DNA from: JBBCJM01 sp037190175
GTDB taxonomy: Bacteria; Pseudomonadota; Alphaproteobacteria; Rhodobacterales; Rhodobacteraceae
Direction: 5' to 3'
DNA length: 64,000 bases
NCBI GenBank assembly: GCA_037190175.1
Contig: JBBCJM010000021.1
Span: 18,053-82,052, forward strand
Every line of letters begins with the position of its first letter. Positions within the stretch are counted from its first letter, which is position 1. Below are positions 41,665 through 49,987 of this stretch, one piece after another. The notes beneath the pieces were generated by a model. That model was not told the DNA's origin and ran no database searches. It saw only the letters and a program-made list of their open reading frames with translations. Made by a program: the position numbers and the translations under genes.

Positions 41665-42471
41665 ATGGGAATCGCCTTCGACACCTCCACGCCCGAGGGC
41701 TGGCGGGCCGCCCTGGCCGCGCTGGCCTGGCAGGTCGACCTGGGCGCGACCGAGGCGATCGGCGAGGTGGCGGTGGACGCCTTCGCCCTGCCCGAACGCC
41801 TGGACCCCGCCCCCCGCCAGGCCGCCCCCGCCCGCCCGCGGCCGGAGCAGCCCGCGCAGGAGGTCGACCCCGTGGCGGCGGCCCGCGCCATGGCCGCCGC
41901 TGCGGCGACGCGCGAGGATCTGCACGCCGCCATCGCCGCCTACGAACATTGCGAGCTGAAGAAGGGTGCGCGCAACACCGTGTTCTCCGACGGCAACCCG
42001 GCCGCGCGGCTGCTGATCCTGGGCGAGGCGCCGGGGCGCGACGAGGACATCGAGGGCCGGCCCTTCGTCGGCCGCGCCGGGCAGCTCTTGGACCGGATGT
42101 TCGCCGCCATTGGTCTGTCGCGCACCTCGCCCGACGCCGAGCGCGCCTTCTACATCACCAACGTGATGTTCTGGCGCCCGCCGCAGAACCGCGACCCCGA
42201 GGCGGCCGAGATCGCCATGATGCTGCCCTTCGTGGAACGGCACATCGAGCTGATCGACCCGGCGCTGATCGTGCTGATGGGCAACACCCCGCTGTTCGCC
42301 GCCACTGGCACCAAGGGCATCCTGCGCCGCCGCGGCCAGTGGATCACCGCCTTCGGCCGCCCCGCCCTGCCGATGACCCACCCCGCCTATCTCCTGCGCA
42401 ACCCCGTGGCCAAGCGCGAGGCCTGGGCCGACCTGCTGTCGGTGCAGGAGCGGCTGGAGGCTCTCGCATGA
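41665..42471 (+). CDS. Uracil-DNA glycosylase, family 4-like without the Fe-S cysteines
   Basis: The 268-residue protein has a variable, proline-rich N-terminal 80 residues. The UDG core follows: LLILGEAPGRDEDIEGRPFVGRAGQLLDRM, FYITNVMFWRPPQNRDPEAAEI, LIVLMGNTPLFAATG and MTHPAYLLRNP. It removes uracil from DNA. Family 4 enzymes use four cysteines for a 4Fe-4S cluster. This protein has only one (EHCELKK), so it cannot hold the cluster in the usual way. It is translationally coupled to the next gene. Confidence 0.88.
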   Translation: MGIAFDTSTPEGWRAALAALAWQVDLGATEAIGEVAVDAFALPERLDPAPRQAAPARPRPEQPAQEVDPVAAARAMAAAAATREDLHAAIAAYEHCELKKGARNTVFSDGNPAARLLILGEAPGRDEDIEGRPFVGRAGQLLDRMFAAIGLSRTSPDAERAFYITNVMFWRPPQNRDPEAAEIAMMLPFVERHIELIDPALIVLMGNTPLFAATGTKGILRRRGQWITAFGRPALPMTHPAYLLRNPVAKREAWADLLSVQERLEALA

Positions 42472-43031
42472 TCCGCCGCGCCGCCCTTCTGGCCCTGCTA
42501 TGCGGGCAGCCCGCAGGGGCCGAGCCGTGGATCGACTACGACCTCCTCATGCAGCTACATCAGGACAAGGTTGTCACCACTACCGACGCCTCGGGACGGC
42601 AGGTCCGCCGCCTGGACTTCGGCGATGGCGTCACCGTCACCTGCGATGCGGACGGTTGTGTCGGCATGGACATGACGGGCGCCACGGGCTGCACCTTCAC
42701 GATTGTCGCTGGACTGCGGGCCGCGGCAACGGAATGTGCCTTGGCGGTGCCGCCCGACCAGCGCGATACGCTCGATCGCCTTTATGAGTTGGCCGGCCGC
42801 CATGTCGCCGCGAATGCGGTGCCGCCGATGGAATGGAGCACCCTTGATGCGCGGTGGCTGTCCGACCTCCAGGAGGAGGATTCCTACACCCCGGAATTCT
42901 GTGCCGAGATGCGGGACCCCGACCAAGGGATACTGGACTTCATTGCGGCCGTCACCGACCCCGAGACCGTCCGCAAGATCGAGCAGGACCTGCTTACCCC
43001 CCGCCTGCCGATCATGAATCCCTGCCTGTGA
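42468..43031 (+). CDS. Periplasmic protein of unknown function
   Basis: The 187-residue protein has a short signal peptide (MIRRAALLALLCGQPAGAEP) and several cysteines (TCDADGCVGMDMTGATGCTF, ATECAL, PEFCAEM, NPCL), consistent with disulfide bonds in the periplasm. No family is recognised. GC is somewhat lower than in its neighbours. The ATG overlaps the stop of the glycosylase gene, and moaB follows after six bases. Confidence 0.6.
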   Translation: MIRRAALLALLCGQPAGAEPWIDYDLLMQLHQDKVVTTTDASGRQVRRLDFGDGVTVTCDADGCVGMDMTGATGCTFTIVAGLRAAATECALAVPPDQRDTLDRLYELAGRHVAANAVPPMEWSTLDARWLSDLQEEDSYTPEFCAEMRDPDQGILDFIAAVTDPETVRKIEQDLLTPRLPIMNPCL

Positions 43032-43037
43032 GGCCCC

Positions 43038-43580
43038 ATGTCCCGCATCGACGAATCCCGCGAGTTCATCCCGGTCCGCATCGCGGTGCTGACGGTCTCC
43101 GACAGCCGCACCGCGGCCGACGACCGCTCGGGCGACACGCTGGTCGAGCGGCTGACCGCGGCGGGGCATGTGCTGGCCGCCCGCGGGATCGTGACCGACG
43201 ACCGCCCGCTGATTGCCGCCCGGCTGCGGGAGTGGATCGCGGACCCCGAGGTGGACGTGATCCTGACCACCGGCGGCACCGGGCTCACCGGGCGCGACGT
43301 GACGGTCGAGGCGCACCGGGACGTCTACGAGAAGGAGATCGAGGCCTTCGGCACCGTCTTCACCATGGTCTCGATGCAGAAGATCGGCACCTCGGCGGTG
43401 CAGAGCCGCGCCTGCGGCGGGGTGGCGGGGGGAACCTATCTCTTCGCGCTGCCCGGCAGCCCCGGCGCCTGCCGCGACGCCTGGGACGAGATCCTGGCGT
43501 GGCAGCTCGACTACCGCCACCGGCCCTGCAACTTCGTGGAGATCTTCCCCCGGCTCGAGGAACACCGGCGGCGGAAGTGA
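43038..43580 (+). CDS. moaB: Molybdenum cofactor biosynthesis protein B
   Basis: The 180-residue protein has the MoCF_biosynth fold: IAVLTVSDSRTAADDRSGDTLVERL, ILTTGGTGLTGRDVT, and AGGTYLFALPGSPGACRDAWDEIL. MoaB/MogA proteins adenylylate molybdopterin or support that step. The length and the N-terminal SRIDESREFIPVRIAVL are typical of alphaproteobacterial MoaB. Other molybdenum genes are not adjacent. Confidence 0.93.
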   Translation: MSRIDESREFIPVRIAVLTVSDSRTAADDRSGDTLVERLTAAGHVLAARGIVTDDRPLIAARLREWIADPEVDVILTTGGTGLTGRDVTVEAHRDVYEKEIEAFGTVFTMVSMQKIGTSAVQSRACGGVAGGTYLFALPGSPGACRDAWDEILAWQLDYRHRPCNFVEIFPRLEEHRRRK

Positions 43581-43598
43581 CGGGGCCCTTGCCGGGAT

Positions 43599-43622
43599 GG
43601 TGCGTGCGAGCACGCACCCTAC
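43599..43622 (-). repeat. Single REP hairpin overlapping the puuD stop codon
   Basis: Read on the minus strand: GTAG then GGTGCGTGC-TC-GCACGCACC. The TAG of the foot (43621-43619) is the stop codon of the puuD gene. The hairpin lies in the 38-base gap between convergent moaB and puuD and can serve as a terminator for both. Confidence 0.8.
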
Positions 43623-44839
43623 CCCCCGGCGGCGCGATACCAGCGCACGATGGCGGCGCGTTCGGCGGGTTCCATGAAGCTGAGGTTGCCCGGCGGCATG
43701 GCGTGGCTGAGCCCCGCTTGCAGGTAGATGCGCCGGGCCTCGGTGGCGATCTCGGCCTCGGTCTCCAGCCGAACGCCCTTGGGCGGCCACAGCATCCCCT
43801 CCCAGGCCGGTTCCGCCGCGTGGCACATCGAGCAGCGGCCCAGCACGATGTCGTGTACCTCGCCGAAGCCCGGGGCGGCGGCGAAGCGGGCGGCGGCGGG
43901 CGAGAGCCGCGCCTCGCCCTCCACCCCCCGCATCGGCGCGGTGGAAAGCCAGGCGATCAGCAGGAACAGCACGGCAGTGGCGAACCAGGTCCAGTGCGGG
44001 TTGCCCTGCCGCGCGTGGTGGGTGTTGAACCAGTGCCGGATCGTCACCCCCATCAGGAAGACGAGGCTGGCGATCAGCCAGTTCCACTGGGTGGCGAAGA
44101 CCAGCGGATAGTGGTTCGACAGCATCAGGAACAGCACCGGCAGGGTCAGGTAGTTGTTGTGGGTCGAGCGCAGCTTGGCGATCTTGCCGTATTTCGGGTC
44201 GGGCTTGCGGCCCGCCTTGAGGTCGGCCACCACCACCTTCTGGTTGGGGATGATCACCATGAAGACATTGGCCGACATGATCGTGGCGGTGAAGGCGCCC
44301 AGGTGCAGGAGCGCCGCGCGGCCGCTGAAGACCTGCGTGTAACCCCATGACATCGCGACCAGAACCGCGAACAGCAGCACCATCAGCACCGTCGGGCTGT
44401 CCCCCAGCGGCGACTTGCAGAGGTAGTCGTAGACCAGCCAGCCCACCCCCAGCGAGGCGGCCGAGATCAGCACTCCCTGCCAGACCGAGAGTTCCATGAC
44501 CGTCGGGTCGATCAGGTACATCTCGGCGCCCAGCCAGTAGACCAGCACCAGCATGACGAAGCCGGTCAGCCAGGTGGCATAGCTCTCCCACTTGAACCAG
44601 GTCAGGTGCTCGGGCATCGCCTCGGGCGCGACCAGGTACTTCTGGATGTGGTAGAAGCCGCCGCCGTGGACCTGCCATTCCTCGCCGTCCGCGCCCGAGG
44701 TCAGCGCCCGGTCGCGGCGCAGGCCGAGGTCCAGCGCGATGAAGTAGAAGGAGGATCCGATCCAGGCGATGGCCGTGATCACATGCGTCCAGCGCGCCGC
44801 GATCTCGACCCATTCCCACAGCACCGCCCAGTCGTACAT
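43619..44839 (-). CDS. puuD: Urate hydroxylase PuuD (membrane, cytochrome c-fused)
   Basis: The 406-residue protein has an N-terminal integral membrane domain of about eight spans (WVEIAARWTHVITAIAWIGSSFYFIALDL) and a C-terminal cytochrome c domain with the heme site CSMCH at 336-340 and an axial Met in AMPPGN. PuuD oxidises urate in the purine breakdown route and passes electrons to the respiratory chain through the heme domain. The start is the ATG at 44839; a TTG two codons earlier is less likely. A LysR gene is divergent to it. Confidence 0.9.
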   Translation of the reverse strand: MYDWAVLWEWVEIAARWTHVITAIAWIGSSFYFIALDLGLRRDRALTSGADGEEWQVHGGGFYHIQKYLVAPEAMPEHLTWFKWESYATWLTGFVMLVLVYWLGAEMYLIDPTVMELSVWQGVLISAASLGVGWLVYDYLCKSPLGDSPTVLMVLLFAVLVAMSWGYTQVFSGRAALLHLGAFTATIMSANVFMVIIPNQKVVVADLKAGRKPDPKYGKIAKLRSTHNNYLTLPVLFLMLSNHYPLVFATQWNWLIASLVFLMGVTIRHWFNTHHARQGNPHWTWFATAVLFLLIAWLSTAPMRGVEGEARLSPAAARFAAAPGFGEVHDIVLGRCSMCHAAEPAWEGMLWPPKGVRLETEAEIATEARRIYLQAGLSHAMPPGNLSFMEPAERAAIVRWYRAAGG

Positions 44840-44900
44840 CGCCAAGCCTCCGTTCCGGCCACCCGGGCGAAAGCCTATACCGGGGCCGACTTTTCCGGTA

Positions 44901-44918
44901 ATCCTGCAAATGCGGGAT
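44901..44918. promoter_or_regulatory. Candidate LysR operator between puuD and its divergent regulator
   Basis: ATCCTGCAAATGCGGGAT pairs as ATCC-GCA with TGC-GGAT around AA, with one mismatch per arm. Outside it, TTTTCCGG at 44891-44898 is inverted as CCGGAAAA at 44934-44941. LysR proteins usually bind such interrupted palindromes in divergent promoters. Confidence 0.45.
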
Positions 44919-44945
44919 CACTTTCAACGCCAGCCGGAAAATCGG

Positions 44946-45875
44946 ATGTCCTACGTCGCCAACCTGCGGATGTTCGTGCGTGTCTACGAATTGGGCAGCA
45001 TGAGCGCCGCGGCGCGCGACCAGCGCACCTCGGCCGCGGTGGCCTCGGCGCGGATCTCGGAGCTGGAGAAGCATCTGGGCGTGCGGCTCTTCAACCGCAC
45101 CACCCGCTCGCTGAACCCGACCGAACACGGGCGGCTGTTCTACGAGGGCGCGCACCGGATCCTCGATGCCATCGACGAGGCCGAGGCGGCGGTGATGGAC
45201 GCCGGCCAGTCGCCGCGGGGCACGATCTTCGTGGCCGCGCCGCTGGGGATCGGCCGGCGCTTCGTGGCCCCGCATGTGCCGGCTTTCAAGGACGCCTGGC
45301 CGCTGATCGACATCCGGCTGCGGCTGTCGGACCGCAACATCGACATGCTGGCCGAGGGGCTGGATCTGGCCTTCCACCTGGGCCACCTGGACGATTCCAC
45401 CATGAAGATGCGGGTGGTGGCGGATTGCCCGCGGCTGCTCTGCGCCTCGCCCGAGTACATCGCCCGGCGGGGTATGCCGGCCGATGGCGCGGCGCTGGTG
45501 GCCGACCGGCACGAATGCCTGAACCTGCGCTATCCCGGCGCGCGGGAGTTCCAGTGGACCCTGGTCACCCCCGAGGGCCCGCGGCGGTTCGAGATCACCG
45601 GGCCCTTCGAGAGCGACGACGGCGACGTGCTGACCGGCTGGGCGCTGGCGGGGCGCGGGATCGTGCTGAAGCCGGTGTTCGAGGTGGCCGACCACCTGCG
45701 TTCCGGCGCGCTGGTCCCGGTGGCCATCGCCACGCCGCCGCTGCCGGCGCTGCTCTCCTGCCTGACCCAGCACCGGCGGCTGCGCGATCCGAAGATCGGG
45801 CTCTTCACCGATTTCATCGTGGCGCGGATGCGGGCCGACCTTGCCCGGCAGACCGAGGGGATGGTGCTGGGCTGA
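44946..45875 (+). CDS. LysR-family transcriptional regulator
   Basis: The 309-residue protein has the N-terminal winged HTH (LRMFVRVYELGSMSAAARDQRTSAAVASARISELEKHLGVRLFNRTTRSL) and a LysR substrate domain. The ATG at 44946 gives the usual short leader; an ATG at 44910 is possible. It is divergent from puuD and the gap holds palindromes, so it probably controls puuD and itself. The effector is unknown; urate or an intermediate would fit the context. Confidence 0.88.
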   Translation: MSYVANLRMFVRVYELGSMSAAARDQRTSAAVASARISELEKHLGVRLFNRTTRSLNPTEHGRLFYEGAHRILDAIDEAEAAVMDAGQSPRGTIFVAAPLGIGRRFVAPHVPAFKDAWPLIDIRLRLSDRNIDMLAEGLDLAFHLGHLDDSTMKMRVVADCPRLLCASPEYIARRGMPADGAALVADRHECLNLRYPGAREFQWTLVTPEGPRRFEITGPFESDDGDVLTGWALAGRGIVLKPVFEVADHLRSGALVPVAIATPPLPALLSCLTQHRRLRDPKIGLFTDFIVARMRADLARQTEGMVLG

Positions 45876-45936
45876 CGGTGGACAGCGGCCGCAACGCCGG
45901 GCTAAGAGACGCTCCGGCAGGGTAGGGCGGGGCACG

Positions 45937-47202
45937 ATGGACATCTTCTTTTCCGACGCGCGCCTGATCGACCCCGAGGGGGCCGAGACGCGCGGCAGCC
46001 TCTTGGTGCGCGGCGGCCTGATCGCCGGGCAGGGGGGCGAGCCGCCGGAGGGCGCCGAGGTCGTCGACTGCAAGGGCCTGTGCCTGGCCCCCGGGATCGT
46101 GGACTGGGGGGTGAAGATCGGCGAACCGGGCGAGCGGCATCGCGAGAGCTTCCGCTCGGCCGGATTGGCCGCGGCCGCGGGGGGGGTGACCACCATCGTC
46201 GCCCGCCCCGACACCCATCCGGCCATCGACACGCCCGAGGTGCTGGAATTCGTCACCCGCCGCGCCGCCGGGGCCAGCCCGGTGCGCATCCGCCACATGG
46301 CCGCGCTGACCAAGGGCCGCGAGGGGCGCGAGATGACCGAGATCGGCTTCCTGATGGATGCCGGCGCGGTGGCCTTCTCGGACGGGTTGCGGCAGGCGGG
46401 GGATACCCGGGTGCTGGCCCGGGCGCTCAGCTATGCCCGCGGCCTGGGCGCGCTGGTGGTGGGCCATCCGCAGGACGCCGGGCTGTCGAAGGGGGCGGCG
46501 GCGACCGCGGGCAAGTTCGCCTCGCTCTACGGCCTGCCCTGGGTGCATCCGATGGCCGAGCGGCTGGGGCTCGACCGCGACCTCGGGCTGATCGAGATGA
46601 CCGGGGCGCGCTATCACGCCGACCAGATCACCACCGCCCGCAGCCTGCCGGCGCTGGAACGGGCCAAGGCCAATGGCCTCGACGTGACCGCCGGGGTCGG
46701 CGTGCATCACCTGACGCTGAACGAGTTCGACGTGGGGGAATACCGCACCTTCTTCAAGCTCACCCCCCCGCTGCGGTCCGAGGACGACCGGCTGGCGGTG
46801 GTGGAGGCGGTGGCCTCGGGCCTGATCGACGTGATCTCCTCGCTGCACACCCCCGCCGACGAGGAGGAGAAGCGCCTGCCCTTCGAGGAGGCCGCGCCCG
46901 GGGCGGTGGGGCTGGAGACGCTGCTGCCCGCCGCGCTGCGGCTGGTGCATGGCGGGGCGCTGAGCCTGCCGGCGCTGTTCCGGGCCTTGTCGCTGAACCC
47001 CGCCCGCCGGCTGGGCCTGCCGGGGGGCAGCCTCGCCAGGGGCGCCCCGGCCGACCTCGTGCTGTTCGACCCCGACGCGCCCTTCGTGCTGGACCGTTTC
47101 ACCCTGGCCTCGAAGTCGAAGAACACCCCCTTCGACGGGGCGCGGATGGAGGGGCGGGTACGCGGCACCTGGGTGGGCGGCCAGCGGGTGTTCGGAGGCT
47201 AG
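45937..47202 (+). CDS. pyrC: Dihydroorotase-like protein lacking the HxH zinc ligands
   Basis: The 421-residue protein aligns with PyrC along its length: LAPGIVDWGVKIGEPGERHRESFRSAGLAAAAGGVTTIVARPDT, MAALTKGREGREMTEIGFL, LPFEEAAPGAVGLETLLP and LNPARRLGLPGGSLARGAPADLVLFDP. Active dihydroorotases have DxHxHxR after PGIVD; here residues 56-60 are DWGVK, and the later catalytic DHAP is SLHTP. It may be a non-catalytic partner of PyrB, like PyrC' of pseudomonads. It is followed by plsY after three bases. Confidence 0.85.
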   Translation: MDIFFSDARLIDPEGAETRGSLLVRGGLIAGQGGEPPEGAEVVDCKGLCLAPGIVDWGVKIGEPGERHRESFRSAGLAAAAGGVTTIVARPDTHPAIDTPEVLEFVTRRAAGASPVRIRHMAALTKGREGREMTEIGFLMDAGAVAFSDGLRQAGDTRVLARALSYARGLGALVVGHPQDAGLSKGAAATAGKFASLYGLPWVHPMAERLGLDRDLGLIEMTGARYHADQITTARSLPALERAKANGLDVTAGVGVHHLTLNEFDVGEYRTFFKLTPPLRSEDDRLAVVEAVASGLIDVISSLHTPADEEEKRLPFEEAAPGAVGLETLLPAALRLVHGGALSLPALFRALSLNPARRLGLPGGSLARGAPADLVLFDPDAPFVLDRFTLASKSKNTPFDGARMEGRVRGTWVGGQRVFGG

Positions 47203-47205
47203 GCG

Positions 47206-47814
47206 ATGCCGGAGATCGTGACCCCGCTGCCCGTGCTGGCCCTGGTGGCGGTGCTGGCCTATCTGCTGGGCTCGGTGCCCTTCGGGGTGGTGATCACCCG
47301 GGCGCTGGGGCTGGGGGATCTGCGCGCCATCGGCTCGGGCAATATCGGGGCGACCAACGTGCTGCGCACGGGCAGCAAGCGGGCGGCGGCGGCCACGCTG
47401 CTGCTGGATGCCGGCAAGGGGGTGGCGGCGGTCCTGCTGGCGCGGGCCTGGGCGGGCGAGGATGCGGCGCAACTGGCCGGGCTGGCGGCGTTCCTGGGCC
47501 ACCTGTTCCCGGTCTGGCTGGGGTTCCGGGGCGGCAAGGGGGTGGCGACCTTCCTGGGCACGCTGCTGGCGCTGGCCTGGCCGGTGGGGCTGGCGGCCTG
47601 CCTGACCTGGGCGGTCGCCGCGGCTGTCGGCCGGATCTCCTCGCTGGCCGCGCTGGTGGCGGCGGCGGCCTCGCCGCTCTGGGCGCTGGCGCTGGGGCGG
47701 GGGGAGATGGTGGCGCTGGCCGCGGTGCTGGCGGCGATGGTGGTCTGGCGGCACGGGTCCAACATCCGCCGGATCCGCGACGGCACCGAACCGAAGATCG
47801 GGAGGAAATCATGA
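47206..47814 (+). CDS. plsY: Glycerol-3-phosphate acyltransferase PlsY
   Basis: The 202-residue membrane enzyme transfers acyl groups from acyl phosphate to glycerol 3-phosphate, the first step of phospholipid synthesis. Motifs: YLLGSVPFGVVITRALG and IGSGNIGATNVLRTGSK near the N-terminus, AFLGHLFPVWLGFRGGKGVATFLG in the middle, and VVWRHGSNIRRIRDGTEPKIG at the end. The stop overlaps the ATG of the next gene. Confidence 0.95.
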   Translation: MPEIVTPLPVLALVAVLAYLLGSVPFGVVITRALGLGDLRAIGSGNIGATNVLRTGSKRAAAATLLLDAGKGVAAVLLARAWAGEDAAQLAGLAAFLGHLFPVWLGFRGGKGVATFLGTLLALAWPVGLAACLTWAVAAAVGRISSLAALVAAAASPLWALALGRGEMVALAAVLAAMVVWRHGSNIRRIRDGTEPKIGRKS

Positions 47815-48293
47815 TCCGCTGCCTGCTGGCCCTGCTGCTGCTGGCCGCCCCTGCCGCCGCCGATCCGATGGCGCTGGCCATGGAGGCCGCCGGGGCCGCC
47901 TGCGCGGCCGAGGGCGGCACCCTGCAGGTGGCCGAGGGCGGCGCGCAATGGGTGGACCTGACCGGGGACGGTGTGGCCGACGATGCGCTGGTCTGGGAAT
48001 ACGGCGCCTTCTGCGCCCCGCATTTCGGCTATCGCGGCGGCTCGGGCGGGGCGATGCTGCACCTGGCGGTGGGCGATGTGGTGCAAAGCGTGCCGGCCGG
48101 CGCCTGGCTGTTGCAGGACGCGACCTTCACCGCCGACGGCGAGGAGATGCCGCCGGTGCGACTGCTGCTGATCGCGCAGCACGGCACGCTCTGCGACGCC
48201 TTCGGCGCCTCGCCCTGCGTCGAGGCGCTGGTCTGGGACGAGGGCGCGCGCCGCTTCAATTCGGTCGCCGACCTGGGGCGGCCGGCGGAATAG
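47811..48293 (+). CDS. Small periplasmic protein of unknown function
   Basis: The 160-residue protein has a signal peptide (LLALLLLAAPAAADP) and a mature part with DLTGDGVADDALVWEYGAFCAP, a pattern seen in periplasmic proteins with calcium-binding-like Asp loops. No family is assigned. Its ATG overlaps the plsY stop after a GGAGG site. Its TAG stop (48291-48293) is the left end of a palindrome whose right end is the stop of purC. Confidence 0.65.
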   Translation: MIRCLLALLLLAAPAAADPMALAMEAAGAACAAEGGTLQVAEGGAQWVDLTGDGVADDALVWEYGAFCAPHFGYRGGSGGAMLHLAVGDVVQSVPAGAWLLQDATFTADGEEMPPVRLLLIAQHGTLCDAFGASPCVEALVWDEGARRFNSVADLGRPAE

Positions 48294-48363
48294 CCGCTCG
48301 CCTTGCGGCTCTCTTCGCTGCGCCGGGCCAGCGAAGAGAGCCGGCAGGCTCGATGAGCGGCTA
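48291..48363. repeat. Large palindrome giving the stop codons of both convergent genes
   Basis: Outer arms TAGCCGCTC (48291-48299) and GAGCGGCTA (48355-48363) and inner arms of 14 bases (48307-48320 with 48329-48342) are perfect inverted repeats around an 8-base loop. TAG at each outer end is the stop of the gene reading into it. The minus strand shares three ordered blocks with the insert inside rimI (10640-10694). It probably terminates transcription in both directions. Confidence 0.85.
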
Positions 48364-49338
48364 CCGCACGAACCACGGCTCCAGCGCCGCGCGGATGCGG
48401 TCCAGCGGGGTTGCCCCCCGCATGTCGGGCACGAAGGGCTGGCCGGTGATCGTCTCATAGGCGGTGATGTAGGTCTGCGCCGTCTGCGCGATCATCTCGG
48501 CCGGGATCGGCGGGATCGGGTCCTTGTAGGGGTCGCAGCGGGCGGCGACCCAGGCGCGGATCACGTCCTTGTCGAAGGAGGGCGGGCGGGTGCCGGCCTC
48601 GAAGGCGGCGGGATAGCCCTCGGCCAGCCAGTAGCGGCTGGAATCCGGCGTATGGATCTCGTCGGCCAAGAGCAGGTTGCCGTCCTCGTCCAGCCCGAAC
48701 TCGTATTTGGTGTCGACCAGGATCAGCCCCCGCCCGGCCGCCACCTCCTGCCCGCGGGCGAAGAGCGCCAGTGCCACCTCCTGCACCCGCTCCCACAGCG
48801 CCGCCGGCAAAACCCCGCGCTCCACGATCTCGGCGACCGACAAAGGCTCGTCATGCCCGCCGTCGAAGGCCTTGGTGGTGGGGGTGATGATCGGCGCCGG
48901 CAGCGCCTGGTTGTCGCGCAGGCCATCCGGCAGCCTATGGCCATAGAGCACCCGCTGCCCCCGCCGGTAGAGCGGCAGGATGGAGGTCGAGGTCGTGCCG
49001 GCCAGATAGCCGCGCACCACCACCTCCACCGGCAGGATGTCGAGCCGCCGGCCGATCACCACATTGGGGTCGGGATAGGCCAGCACATGGTTGCCGATGA
49101 TGTCGCCGGTCTGCTCGAACCACCAGCGCGCGGTCTGGGTCAGCACCTGCCCCTTCCACGGGATCACCGCCAGCGACAGGTCGAAGGCCGAGATGCGGTC
49201 GGTGGCGATCAGGATGCGCCGGGCCGGTTCGCCGCCCTCGGCCGGCAGGTCGTAGCAGTCGCGCACCTTGCCGAAATAGGGGTTCGGCAGTTCGGGGATG
49301 CGGGCCTGGGGCAGCAGGCGGGTCAGGTCGAGGGACAT
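48361..49338 (-). CDS. purC: SAICAR synthase (phosphoribosylaminoimidazole-succinocarboxamide synthase), long form
   Basis: PurC joins aspartate to CAIR in purine synthesis. The 325-residue protein is the long type seen in yeast and some bacteria: GKVRDCYDLPAEGG, ATDRISAFDLSLAVIPWKGQVLTQ, VEVVVRGYLAGTT, GLILVDTKYEFGLDEDGNLLLADEIHTPDSSRYW and FDKDVIRAWV. Many alphaproteobacteria also have a 250-residue PurC in the purQ/purL cluster, so this could be a second copy. The ATG at 49338 is chosen over an upstream low-complexity start. Confidence 0.93.
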   Translation of the reverse strand: MSLDLTRLLPQARIPELPNPYFGKVRDCYDLPAEGGEPARRILIATDRISAFDLSLAVIPWKGQVLTQTARWWFEQTGDIIGNHVLAYPDPNVVIGRRLDILPVEVVVRGYLAGTTSTSILPLYRRGQRVLYGHRLPDGLRDNQALPAPIITPTTKAFDGGHDEPLSVAEIVERGVLPAALWERVQEVALALFARGQEVAAGRGLILVDTKYEFGLDEDGNLLLADEIHTPDSSRYWLAEGYPAAFEAGTRPPSFDKDVIRAWVAARCDPYKDPIPPIPAEMIAQTAQTYITAYETITGQPFVPDMRGATPLDRIRAALEPWFVR

Positions 49339-49410
49339 GGGCGCTCCGGGTCTCGGATGCGCCCATGTCGCGGGGCAGGGGGGCGTTGTCAACCCGCCCC
49401 CCGGGCCCCC

Positions 49411-49872
49411 TCAGGCGGCCTCCGCCACCGGGGCCGGCACGAAGCGCAGGTTGTAGCGCGCCGCGATCTGCATGATCTCCTCGGGGCCGTCGGGGCGGGC
49501 GGTGGCGACCGCCGGAAAGAACCCTTCGAACCCGCCGGGCGTCACCACCACCAGCACCCGGCCCATGGTGGCGCCGGTGTTCTGGAAGCGGTGGACCGCC
49601 CCGCGCGGGATCACGATCACCCCGCCCGGCTCCAGCTCCACGCTGTCCGCGCCGCACCAGAAGGTGAAGCGGCCCTCCAGCACGTGGAAGAACTCGTCCT
49701 CGGCCTCGTGGACGTGGAAGGGCGGGCCCTCGCCGGCCGGCACCTCGGCCTCGAAGACGCCGAGCCTGCCGCCGGTCTGCCCGGCCGTCAGCCGGATGAC
49801 GTGGCGGCCGAAGGCCTCGGCCACCACGCCGGCGCCGGCACGGGAAAATTGCGCCGTCTCGAATGCGGTCAT
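49411..49872 (-). CDS. Cupin-domain protein
   Basis: The 153-residue protein has the two cupin motifs: PFHVHEAEDEFFHVLEGRFTF (metal-binding His, His, Glu, with a later His) and VIVIPRGAVHRFQNTGATMGRVLVV. This resembles quercetinase-like or sugar-binding single cupins, and the substrate is unknown. The ATG at 49872 is chosen. A LysR gene is divergent, so the pair likely forms a small regulated unit. Confidence 0.8.
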   Translation of the reverse strand: MTAFETAQFSRAGAGVVAEAFGRHVIRLTAGQTGGRLGVFEAEVPAGEGPPFHVHEAEDEFFHVLEGRFTFWCGADSVELEPGGVIVIPRGAVHRFQNTGATMGRVLVVVTPGGFEGFFPAVATARPDGPEEIMQIAARYNLRFVPAPVAEAA

Positions 49873-49969
49873 CTGTCTCTCCAGTATCGCTTGCACCAAA
49901 ATCGGTCGAAGTGCGGCGGCTATACAGGGGGGCGGGGGGCATGATAATCCGGGCGGACCCCACAGGATT

Positions 49970-49985
49970 GTCAGGATGACCTGAC
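49970..49985. promoter_or_regulatory. Candidate operator in front of the second LysR gene
   Basis: GTCAGG and CCTGAC form a perfect 6-base inverted repeat around ATGA, ending two bases before the LysR ATG and lying 98 bases from the cupin start. It is a plausible autoregulatory site. Confidence 0.35.
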
Positions 49986-49987
49986 GA

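Noticed and set aside
45922..45936. GTAGGGCGGGGCACG before the pyrC-like start, resembling a REP foot
   Set aside because: There is no complementary arm to form the hairpin. It is more likely just the purine-rich ribosome site region.
42555..46313. Very long open frame on the minus strand (1252 codons)
   Set aside because: It runs antisense or out of frame through moaB, puuD and the LysR gene and has the Arg-, Pro- and Gly-rich composition of a shadow frame in high-GC DNA.
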